Assembly (NCBI GenBank): GCA_002417685.1
Contig: DICP01000021.1
Span: 22,392-27,965, forward strand
DNA from: Candidatus Mesolinea sp. UBA5823
GTDB taxonomy: Bacteria > Chloroflexota > Anaerolineae > Anaerolineales > Anaerolineaceae
Direction: 5' to 3'
DNA length: 5,574 bases
In this document: in pieces, positions 1 through 5,484 of the stretch
How the letters are laid out: each line of letters starts with the position of its first letter
Numbering within the stretch: the stretch's first letter is position 1
The notes under the pieces: model-generated
What the model was told of the DNA's origin: nothing
Seen by the model: only the letters and a program-made list of their open reading frames with translations
The model's database searches: none
Made by a program: the position numbers and the translations under genes

Positions 1-344
1 CCGGGTTTACGTGCCCGCTGTTTGATGAGCAGCCGTACCCGTGGCAGGTTGATTTGCGCCAAGTCTTCTCCAGCAAGATATTCATAAAAACCAACCATTG
101 CTGTGAGGTAACATTGCTCAGTATGCGCGGAATAGTCTTTAAGCGCCGTGGTCATCCAAACAACCGGTTCTTCACCCAATTTTGTAATGGGCTCTTGCTC
201 CGGGTCGATCTGGTGGACTGTTAGCACCGTAATAAAAAGGTGCATTGCGTTACGATACGTGCGGGCAGTATTGGCGCTGCGTGAGAGGCGCACAGAATTG
301 AGATAGCGATCGATGGCTTGCTGGATGGTGAGGTTATCATTCAT
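1..344 (-). CDS. Tyrosine recombinase/integrase, N-terminal part (runs off the left edge)
   Basis: The first 114 codons of a gene continue past base 1. Residues 5-40 (beginning LTIQQAIDRYLNSVRLS, then the segment SANTARTYRNAMHLF) have the form of the N-terminal SAM-like core-binding domain of XerC/XerD and phage integrases, which clamps DNA around the crossover site. A second helical block (residues 60-95, including YSAHTEQCYLTAMVGFYEYL) fits the end of that domain. The catalytic domain with its R-K-HxxR-Y residues lies outside the window, so activity and subfamily (Xer, phage or island integrase) cannot be judged. The start is the ATG at 344-342. No Shine-Dalgarno lies before it, but a TATAAT on the same strand is so close that the mRNA may be nearly leaderless. 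The gene points away from the rest of the window and is separated from it by an AT-rich gap, so it is not part of the polymerase operon. Confidence 0.8.
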   Translation of the reverse strand, partial: MNDNLTIQQAIDRYLNSVRLSRSANTARTYRNAMHLFITVLTVHQIDPEQEPITKLGEEPVVWMTTALKDYSAHTEQCYLTAMVGFYEYLAGEDLAQINLPRVRLLIKQRARKP

Positions 345-351
345 CGGTAAA

Positions 352-357
352 ATTATA
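352..357 (-). promoter_or_regulatory. Candidate -10 element for the recombinase gene
   Basis: On the minus strand this is a perfect TATAAT. The expected start of transcription is about base 345, one base before the ATG at 344, which would give an almost leaderless message. No good -35 hexamer is found 16-18 bp upstream, and the surroundings are so AT-rich that chance matches are likely. Confidence 0.35.
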
Positions 358-382
358 ACGTATTTTCTGAATGGTTTTTATA

Positions 383-400
383 AATTATAGTTTTATAATT
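383..400. repeat. AT-rich perfect inverted repeat upstream of the recombinase gene
   Basis: AATTATA and TATAATT, 7 bp each, are separated by GTTT. The centre lies about 47 bp upstream of the recombinase start codon, where a regulator could bind. It also contains TATAAT on both strands, so it might be a second -10 element. Inverted repeats of this size and composition arise easily by chance in AT-rich DNA. Confidence 0.3.
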
Positions 401-783
401 GTTAACCCTATTAATTAGTGTGTTTTGCGTATAGCTTTTTTTATATCTCTTCATAGAAAGTTTAGATTTACTGTCACGATACCTTTATCCAGATATTCTT
501 ATCCTATAGGGACAAGTAATTTTCAACATGATCATAAAGAGATGAAAACGCACCATACGAATTAAAAAAGAGTCAGTTAGTATTGAATTGCAAAGTTAAA
601 TAAATCAAGTAACAGAATTATCTTGGTGTAGAAAACATTCAGCCCATACAAGGTGCTGATCATCTACTACATATTATTACTTCACATTTTTACGGTCGAA
701 AAATACACTATTAGAATAAGCCCTCTTTGGAGCAGCCCAATTCTCGCTAAGAGACCGCCTTTTGCTCGATATCAATAGCTTGT

Positions 784-802
784 GATAATGATACTTATCA
801 TA
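784..802. promoter_or_regulatory. Fur-box-like palindrome without an evident target gene
   Basis: The sequence GATAATGATACTTATCATA matches the classical 19-bp Fur consensus GATAATGATAATCATTATC at 15 positions. It also contains the perfect inverted repeat TGATAA/TTATCA (783-788 and 795-800). Fur represses iron-uptake genes when iron-loaded. No convincing gene starts next to it: the 890-1309 gene ends on one side, and only short frames lie on the other. It may be a relic of a lost gene, a distant operator or a chance match in AT-rich DNA. Confidence 0.3.
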
Positions 803-889
803 ACCATAAACCATAATTCGGTTTTTTATACCTCACCCATTATTTCTGTACCGTAAGGGTTGAGCAAATGTCAAAATGCCATTCAAAAT

Positions 890-1309
890 CTACGCAAGTC
901 GTTCTGAAAACTTTTCCCATGCACCAACCCAAGGCTTCCCAATGCGGTTATTAGTGCTCACCTCCACCCCACGCAGCGCTTGACCAATGAACGCTAATTC
1001 CTGTGCTACACCAGCCCAGTCATCCGCTCGCAATGCTTCTGCCAAAGCTTGGCTTCTGGCTTCACACCAAGCCCATTCTTGGCGGAAGCGATCAGCTTTT
1101 AGCCAGTAATCACGTTTTTCCCAGGCGCTGGCGGTGGTTTCGACAGACTCAGCGATTTTCTCCAATGCCAAGACAATATAAGCTGCCAAATCGCGGCTTT
1201 CAGCGTCCGGCTCTTGCTTTTGCATGAGCAAGCGCAGCGCTTGCACGATCGATTTGATCAATCGGTTGCGCAGCGTGGTGCCACTTTCGTTACCTCTAAT
1301 TGTTGTCAT
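890..1309 (-). CDS. Hypothetical all-helical protein, 139 residues
   Basis: I do not recognise a named family. The protein looks genuinely coding: it has a full-length frame with ATG start, ordinary composition and regular amphipathic helices. Residues 12-30 are rich in basic and aliphatic residues (LRNRLIKSIVQALRLL). A central block contains ASAWEKRDYWLKADRFRQEW (about residues 61-80), dense in Trp, Arg and Lys. A further Ala-rich helix (about 83-113) precedes a short polar tail. No signal peptide, membrane segment or enzyme motif is seen, so a soluble helical-bundle protein is likely. The ATG at 1309-1307 lacks a strong Shine-Dalgarno; the nearest AGG is some 15 bases upstream. The gene is divergent from the SOS-like polymerase operon and shares its 180-bp intergenic region, so co-regulation is possible but not shown. 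The frame on the opposite strand inside it is treated as a shadow. Confidence 0.65.
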   Translation of the reverse strand: MTTIRGNESGTTLRNRLIKSIVQALRLLMQKQEPDAESRDLAAYIVLALEKIAESVETTASAWEKRDYWLKADRFRQEWAWCEARSQALAEALRADDWAGVAQELAFIGQALRGVEVSTNNRIGKPWVGAWEKFSERLA

Positions 1310-1351
1310 CTTTACGCATCTACCTGTAAACTATCTCTCTTTTCGCGCAGT

Positions 1352-1357
1352 ATTATA
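1352..1357 (-). promoter_or_regulatory. Candidate -10 element for the 890-1309 gene
   Basis: A perfect TATAAT on the minus strand within GGTTATAATACTG. Transcription would start near 1345, leaving a leader of about 36 bases before the ATG at 1309. The hexamer 17 bp upstream reads CAGAAA, a poor -35, so the promoter may be weak or activator-dependent. Confidence 0.4.
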
Positions 1358-1434
1358 ACCAATCAGATCAGCTTTTTCTGGTGAGGTTCACACACTCCTC
1401 CCCTCCCCAGCCAGACAAAGCAAGCTGTAAAATA

Positions 1435-1446
1435 GTACAGATGTTC
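1435..1446. promoter_or_regulatory. Possible second, degenerate LexA-type site
   Basis: GTACAGATGTTC differs by one base from the Gram-positive SOS box core GAAC-N4-GTTC. Its centre is 29 bp upstream of the centre of the better site at 1462-1477. It could strengthen repression or reach the divergent gene, but one short imperfect match is weak support. Confidence 0.3.
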
Positions 1447-1455
1447 CATAGCCTC

Positions 1456-1483
1456 TTGACATAGAACAAATATTCTATATAAT
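1456..1483 (+). promoter_or_regulatory. Strong sigma70-type promoter of the polymerase operon
   Basis: A perfect TTGACA -35 (1456-1461) and a perfect TATAAT -10 (1478-1483) are separated by 16 bp. Counting seven bases from the end of the -10 puts transcription start at base 1490, the A of the first ATG of the operon. The mRNA would therefore be leaderless, in keeping with the absence of any Shine-Dalgarno there. The two hexamers flank a palindromic operator, so the promoter should be strong when derepressed and silent when the repressor is bound. Confidence 0.8.
1462..1477. promoter_or_regulatory. LexA-type SOS operator filling the promoter spacer
   Basis: TAGAACAAATATTCTA has perfect outer arms TAGAA/TTCTA and matches the Gram-positive LexA box core GAAC-N4-GTTC except for one base (ATTC instead of GTTC). 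It occupies exactly the 16 bases between the -35 and -10 hexamers, where a bound repressor would block RNA polymerase. The operon downstream encodes a RecA-like protein and a divergent DNA polymerase, typical SOS cargo. The operator consensus is established for Bacillus and actinobacterial LexA; its use by this organism's LexA is inferred. Confidence 0.65.
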
Positions 1484-1489
1484 ATCAAT

Positions 1490-2059
1490 ATGGACACGGA
1501 TTTCAGCTTAATTCCCTTTAAAGACCCCTTACCCACCGGCTTGCTGGTATTCATTGGGCAGCACGCGCTCACAGAGAAAATGTTGGAGCTTGTGGCTGCC
1601 TTAGCGCTCAAGCAGCGTGTCACAATTCTGGATTGCGGCAATCGCTCGAACATGTATGCGGTGGCTAAAACCATCCGTCCCTACACCTCCGACCCAGCCG
1701 CTGTAATGGCAAATATCCGCCTCTCACGGGCTTTCACCTGCTATCAGGTGCTAGCCATGCTGGAGGCTGTGGCTGCTGCGCCGCCCCACGAACCGCTGAT
1801 TGTACTGGATTTGCTGGCTACCTTCCTGGATGAAGATGTGGAGCTGAAAGACAGCCAGCGCTTGCTCACGCGCAGTCTGACTTGCCTGCGGCGGCTTAGC
1901 CAGAGCGCCCCTGTGGTGGTGAGTGCCAAGCCTGTACCGCAGATTTCTGCCGCACGCACTGGCTTTTTAGACCAGCTGCGCTCATTCTCGGACGTACACT
2001 GGGAAGAGCCACCGGCGCTGCCTGCCGAGCAAGGCTTGCAGCCGACGCTATTTGCATAG
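1490..2059 (+). CDS. RecA-fold protein with eroded Walker A and a C-terminal clamp-binding motif (ImuA-like role proposed)
   Basis: The 189-residue protein has the layout of a short RecA/RadA-type P-loop domain. A strand (GLLVFIG, 17-23) leads into the Walker A position. Next is a strand with RVTILDCGNRSNMYAVAK (43-60), like the second strand of RadA/RadB proteins. Then comes IRLSRAFTCYQVLAMLE (76-92), and a Walker B-like strand PLIVLD (102-107). At the Walker A position the sequence is GQHALTEKM, not GxxxxGK(T/S), so ATP binding is probably lost or changed. The protein ends Q184-P-T-L-F188-A, matching the sliding-clamp motif QxxLF. ATG 1490 is the only reasonable start; it follows the -10 by six bases, so translation should be leaderless. 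The next gene begins 12 bp after the stop. By analogy with ImuA, a RecA-like SOS accessory factor, it may link the downstream polymerase to the clamp or to RecA filaments. That role is inferred; the fold call rests on motif reading. Confidence 0.75.
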   Translation: MDTDFSLIPFKDPLPTGLLVFIGQHALTEKMLELVAALALKQRVTILDCGNRSNMYAVAKTIRPYTSDPAAVMANIRLSRAFTCYQVLAMLEAVAAAPPHEPLIVLDLLATFLDEDVELKDSQRLLTRSLTCLRRLSQSAPVVVSAKPVPQISAARTGFLDQLRSFSDVHWEEPPALPAEQGLQPTLFA

Positions 2060-2071
2060 AAAGGAGCTTTT

Positions 2072-2509
2072 ATGGGCCGCACGATTGCATCCATCACCCA
2101 AACCTGGCTGCAGGAAGAAGCTGCCCTCAAGCGCTTTGAACGCGCCCTGCGCAAAGACGACCAGCTTTTGCTGGAGGAATTACTGGTGCTTTCCCGCCAG
2201 CATTTGGCTGAAGCTTCTTACGCTTCCAATCTCTACCCGCTGGATATGTACTTGATCGCCATCCTGCTGGAAGTCTACAAAGAACTCAAGGCTCTGCAAA
2301 GGCAGGTTGCCCAAGCCGAGGCATCTACTGACCCACAAGTGCAGCTTAATTCCGGCAAAGAGGCGCGTTTTTTGCAGCTGCTCAACGAAACGCTGGAAAG
2401 CTTAGCCCCCCAGGAAGTACCTCAGCCCGAAGCCGAAAGCCTACAGCAAGTTGTGCAACCCGATCCAGCTATTTCTATCTCCTACACCTCGTTTGAAGAG
2501 GCGCCATGA
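2072..2509 (+). CDS. Small helical protein of the polymerase operon, unknown function
   Basis: No named family is recognised in this 145-residue protein. Residues 5-85 are predicted by eye to be helical and highly charged: TWLQEEAALKRFERALRKDD, then a Leu-rich helix (QLLLEELLVLSRQHL), then YPLDMYLIAILLEVYKEL (55-72) and KALQRQV. A short second helix (about 97-112) is followed by a Pro/Gln/Glu-rich tail (113-145) that looks flexible. No catalytic motif, signal peptide or true membrane span is seen; the LIAILLEVY stretch is too short and too charged at its borders. A good Shine-Dalgarno, AAGGAG at 2061-2066, sits 5 bases before the ATG. The stop overlaps the polymerase start as ATGA (2506-2509), so the two are probably translated in a coupled, near-stoichiometric way. 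This suggests a polymerase subunit or chaperone bridging it to the RecA-like protein. That is inference from context only. Confidence 0.75.
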   Translation: MGRTIASITQTWLQEEAALKRFERALRKDDQLLLEELLVLSRQHLAEASYASNLYPLDMYLIAILLEVYKELKALQRQVAQAEASTDPQVQLNSGKEARFLQLLNETLESLAPQEVPQPEAESLQQVVQPDPAISISYTSFEEAP

Positions 2510-4743
2510 GCAACCCAACCTTCCGCGGATGGCTGCTGGACCTATATCTCAACCAGCAAGACGGCCTGACGCTGTGGTTTATCTCCGAAAGTGATGACAG
2601 CCGTGTCTGCTTCACCCAGCGCTTTCCGGTCACGTTTTACGCAGCCGGCGCATCCGATGACCTGCGCCGCTTGTGGAAGGCGCTGCGTAAAGAGCCAGGC
2701 GTCACCAAACTCGCCCGTCAGCAAAAGCAAGACGTGTTCGTGGTGGATCCGGTTGACGTACTAGCGATCGATGTGGACACGCCGGCGCACCAGGTGGAGC
2801 TTTTCCACCGGCTGGAAGACCAATTCCCTACCCTGATTTGGTACGACGCAGATGTAACCATTAGCACGCGTTACATCGCGCGCTATGGCGCCTTTCCTTT
2901 GGCGCTGTGCCAGTTGGAAGCCGACAGCCAAAACCGCATCCAATCCCTGGAGACGCTCAACAGCCGCTGGGATGTGATGCCCGCGCTGCCGCCCTTGCGC
3001 ATTCTGGAGCTTGCGCCCGACGTAGACCCTACCCACAGCACAGTGCAGGCGCTCAACCTGCGCTCGGACCGCTTTAGCCAGAGCCTGCCGCTGGATGAAC
3101 ATGGTAGTTATCTGCACACCATCAACGCCGCGCTTTCGGCTTATGACCCAGATATTCTGGTGACGGATTGGGGCGATAGCTGGCTGCTGCCCTTCCTGCT
3201 GCGGCAATCGGAGCAGTTAGGTATTCCCTTGGCACTCAACCGCGACCCCAGCCGGCCGGTGCGCTGGCAGAAAGAAATCACCTATTTTTCGTATGGTCAT
3301 ATCATTTTCCGCCCGGAGGAAGCGCACCTCTTTGGGCGCTGCCACGTTGACCGCAAATCCGCGATGATGTGGTCCGATTACAGCTTAGCTGGCACGCTGG
3401 AGATGGCGCGCGTTACCACCCTGCCCATCGAAAAAGCGGCACGCGTTTCGCCTGGTCAGGGCATCTCAGCTATGCAAGTGATCACCGCACTGCAAAAAGA
3501 CATCCTGGTACCCTATCAAAAGCGCCAGGTAGAAGAGTTTAAAAGCGGTTTGCAGCTGATTCAGTCCGATCGCGGCGGAATGATCTACCAGCCCAAAGTG
3601 GGGCTGCATAGTGACGTGGCGGAAGTCGATTTCGTCTCTATGTACCCGGCAGTCATCATCCATGGCAATATTTCCCCAGAGGTACCGCTGCCGGATGTGC
3701 TCACACCAGCCAGCGAAGAGCTGGGCGTGGTCCCGCTGACGCTCAAGCCTATCTACGAGAAGCGCGTGGCGCTTAAGGTAAAAGCCCGCTCCTATCCACC
3801 CGATCACCCTATGGCAAAGACGCTAAAAGCGCGCTCCTCGGCGCTGAAATGGCTGCTGGTGGTGTGCTTTGGCTTTTTGGGCTACAAAAATGCGCGTTAC
3901 GGGCGCATCGAAGCACACGAGGCAGTCACTAAGGGCGGGCGCGAGGTGCTGCTGCGCGCTAAAGAAGTCGCCGAGGAAGAAGGCTTCGAAGTGCTGCACA
4001 TGTATGTGGATGCCCTTTGGCTGAGGAAAAAGGGCTGCAGCAAACCAGAGCATTTCGAAGACGTGATGCACAAGATTTCCAGCCGCACCGGACTGGCGAT
4101 TGCCCTGGATGGCATTTACCGCTGGGTGGCTTTTCTGCCCTCCAAAACCGACCCGCGTGTGCCCATCCCCAACCGCTATTTCGGCGTCTTCCAGAGCGGC
4201 GAGATCAAAGTGCGCGGCTTGGAAGCCCGCCGGCGGGATACACCGCGCTGGATCGCTCAGGCGCAAACCGAAATGCTCACTTGCCTGGGTCAGGCAAAAA
4301 ACCGCGCCGAACTGCCAGAGGCTTTGCACGCAGCTTTTCACGTGTACGAGCAAGCCGTCAAGAGGTTGAAGCAAAGCCAGGTACCGCCAGAGCTATTGGT
4401 GGTAAACGGCAAGGTCAGCTACGCCTTGGAAGCCTACAAGAGCGCCACGGCTTCGGTGCGCGCTGCACGCCAGCTGCAAGCTGCCGGCATGCAGATCCGC
4501 CCTGGGCAGCGCGTGCGCTTCCTGTTCATGCAAGGTGAGCCGGACGTCTACGCCTGGGAATTGGGCGGGCAGGTGGACCCCGCCAAGCTGGATCAGCACA
4601 AGTATCTGGAATTGCTGGCCAAAGCCGGCGGGAGTGTGCTGCAACCTTTTGGCATTGACCCGCAGGTACTGATGGAATGGACGCTCAAAGGTGGTGTTCA
4701 ACTGCCACTGGATACCTGGAACAAGACGCTTTTAGAAGTTTGA
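2506..4743 (+). CDS. Family B DNA polymerase with altered catalytic motifs (archaeal PolB2/Dpo2-like)
   Basis: The 745-residue protein is recognisably family B. Motif A is intact, DFVSMYP (375-381), followed by HGNISPE. Motif B is K448-WLLVVCFG with FLGYKNARYG after it, where active enzymes have KxxxNSxYG. Motif C reads Y500-V-D502-A-L-W instead of YGDTDS, so the second aspartate is Leu504. The thumb-entry region NRYFG (556-560) and KVRGLEARRRD (568-578) are well kept. Exonuclease motifs are lost: the Exo I position reads LRILELAPD (164-172), without DxE, and Exo II reads DWGDSWLLP (221-229) with Leu at the catalytic Asp site. No Exo III Tyr/Asp pair is evident. Such changes define the PolB2 group first described as inactivated; archaeal Dpo2 was later reported to act in translesion extension, so activity is not excluded. 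Near the C terminus QLPL (732-735) is a weak clamp-binding candidate. It is the last gene of the operon, coupled to the preceding gene by ATGA. Length is slightly below typical archaeal PolB. Confidence 0.9.
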   Translation: MSNPTFRGWLLDLYLNQQDGLTLWFISESDDSRVCFTQRFPVTFYAAGASDDLRRLWKALRKEPGVTKLARQQKQDVFVVDPVDVLAIDVDTPAHQVELFHRLEDQFPTLIWYDADVTISTRYIARYGAFPLALCQLEADSQNRIQSLETLNSRWDVMPALPPLRILELAPDVDPTHSTVQALNLRSDRFSQSLPLDEHGSYLHTINAALSAYDPDILVTDWGDSWLLPFLLRQSEQLGIPLALNRDPSRPVRWQKEITYFSYGHIIFRPEEAHLFGRCHVDRKSAMMWSDYSLAGTLEMARVTTLPIEKAARVSPGQGISAMQVITALQKDILVPYQKRQVEEFKSGLQLIQSDRGGMIYQPKVGLHSDVAEVDFVSMYPAVIIHGNISPEVPLPDVLTPASEELGVVPLTLKPIYEKRVALKVKARSYPPDHPMAKTLKARSSALKWLLVVCFGFLGYKNARYGRIEAHEAVTKGGREVLLRAKEVAEEEGFEVLHMYVDALWLRKKGCSKPEHFEDVMHKISSRTGLAIALDGIYRWVAFLPSKTDPRVPIPNRYFGVFQSGEIKVRGLEARRRDTPRWIAQAQTEMLTCLGQAKNRAELPEALHAAFHVYEQAVKRLKQSQVPPELLVVNGKVSYALEAYKSATASVRAARQLQAAGMQIRPGQRVRFLFMQGEPDVYAWELGGQVDPAKLDQHKYLELLAKAGGSVLQPFGIDPQVLMEWTLKGGVQLPLDTWNKTLLEV

Positions 4744-4752
4744 ACGCTCTGG

Positions 4753-5484
4753 TCAGCTGCCTTGCCCCAAGAGCCGCTTGAGGGTGAGCGCATTGCGCAC
4801 AGCCATCCCGCCGGCGTCGTTGTTGAAATAAACATAAACCGCTAACCCATTGCGCTGCCAGGCTTGAATCCGCTCTGCCCAAACCGCGAGCGTCTCTGGT
4901 GGGTAGTCACCAGCATTGTTAACGTCGCCATGGAAGCGCAAATAGACGAACTTAGCGGTAATGCACAGCGGCACCTGCAGCGGGGGCATATCGTGAATGC
5001 AAAGCGCCACGTCGAAGCGCTCCAACAACGCAAAGACCTCTTCTGTCAGCCAGGTGGGGTTGCGGAACTCCATCGCGTACGAAAACCCCTCCGGCAGGAG
5101 AGCCAAGAAGCTTTCGAGCCGACCGAGATCAAGCGAGAAACCAGGCGGTAGCTGGAAAAGGACAGGACCTAATGCCTCCCCTAACAGACTAGTACGGCTT
5201 AAAAAGGTTTCTAATATATCCTGGCAGCCTTCGAGCCGCCGGTTGTGTGTAATAATACGGTTGGCTTTGACTGAATATAAGAAGCTATCTGGAGCTTGTT
5301 GTCGCCAGTGCTCGAAAACGCTTGCGTTTTGGAGATGGTAAAAGGTGCTGTTGATTTCAACTGTATCAAAAAAGCGCGCATAGTGCGCAAACCACTGCTT
5401 TTGAGACAGATCCTTAGGATAAAAAATCCCCTGCCAATGTTTATATACCCAACCAGAAGTGCCAATGCGAATTTGTTCAACCAT
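4753..5484 (-). CDS. DUF72 (YecE/UPF0759) family protein
   Basis: This 243-residue protein matches the DUF72 family throughout, a TIM-barrel-like family of unknown biochemical role that includes E. coli YecE. Recognisable blocks, in order, are IRIGTSGWVYKHWQGIFYP (5-23), the strand-turn VEINSTFY (42-49), FLYSVKANRIITHNRRL (68-84), GPVLFQLPPGF (106-116), AMEFRNPTW (137-145), VYLRFHG (180-186), and the C-terminal VYVYFNNDAGGMAVRNA (216-232). Length is ordinary for the family, and no internal damage is seen. I chose the ATG at 5484-5482, because an ATAGG (5495-5499) precedes it by 10 bases and the product then begins close to the conserved IRIGTSGW. A TTG two codons upstream (5490) is the alternative but leaves only 4 bases of spacing. 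The gene converges on the polymerase gene with 9 bp between their stops and has its own promoter, so a functional link is not implied. Confidence 0.92.
   Translation of the reverse strand: MVEQIRIGTSGWVYKHWQGIFYPKDLSQKQWFAHYARFFDTVEINSTFYHLQNASVFEHWRQQAPDSFLYSVKANRIITHNRRLEGCQDILETFLSRTSLLGEALGPVLFQLPPGFSLDLGRLESFLALLPEGFSYAMEFRNPTWLTEEVFALLERFDVALCIHDMPPLQVPLCITAKFVYLRFHGDVNNAGDYPPETLAVWAERIQAWQRNGLAVYVYFNNDAGGMAVRNALTLKRLLGQGS

Larger units (their letters stand above)
345..889. other. AT-rich gene-free stretch
   Basis: About 545 bp lie between the start of the recombinase gene and the 3' end of the 890-1309 gene. The stretch is visibly richer in A and T than the flanking genes, and all frames are interrupted often. 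The longest ATG frames I could read are about 45 codons or shorter, have no ribosome binding site and no family I recognise. It contains the recombinase promoter candidate, an AT-rich inverted repeat (383-400) and a Fur-box-like palindrome (784-802). No tRNA, recognisable RNA gene or clear terminator was seen. It could be decayed mobile-element DNA next to the integrase, but no recognisable remnant proves this. Confidence 0.6.

Noticed and set aside
613..714. Plus-strand open stretch of 33 codons reading like protein (LGVENIQPIQGADHLL)
   Set aside because: It has no start codon in a suitable place, stops lie on both sides, and it could not be tied to a family. It may be a relic, but the support is too thin.
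677..814. Minus-strand frame of 45 codons from ATG 814, containing SENWAAPKRAY
   Set aside because: It has no ribosome binding site, no family I recognise, sits in AT-rich DNA and overlaps the Fur-like palindrome. Its length is within chance.
1003..1227. Plus-strand 74-codon frame inside the 890-1309 gene
   Set aside because: Antisense shadow of the helical protein gene, with no upstream signals and an unnatural composition.
2761..3207. Minus-strand 148-codon frame inside the polymerase gene, and other long antisense frames there (3466-3807, 3823-4374)
   Set aside because: They lie entirely within a well-supported polymerase frame and are explained by its codon composition. No promoter or ribosome binding site was seen.
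4017..4538. Plus-strand 173-codon frame within the polymerase gene in another frame
   Set aside because: It overlaps conserved polymerase sequence (thumb region), and its Arg/Pro-rich composition is typical of an out-of-frame shadow.
2506..4743. Polymerase as a frameshifted or decaying pseudogene
   Set aside because: The frame is intact over 745 codons, and regions around the changed motifs are strongly conserved in pattern. The changes look like a selected subfamily signature, not decay.
4765..4784. Hairpin CCCCAAG-agccg-CTTGAGGG just after the polymerase stop as a terminator
   Set aside because: The stem has a bulge, no run of T follows, and it lies inside the coding sequence of the convergent DUF72 gene. 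It is not a convincing intrinsic terminator.
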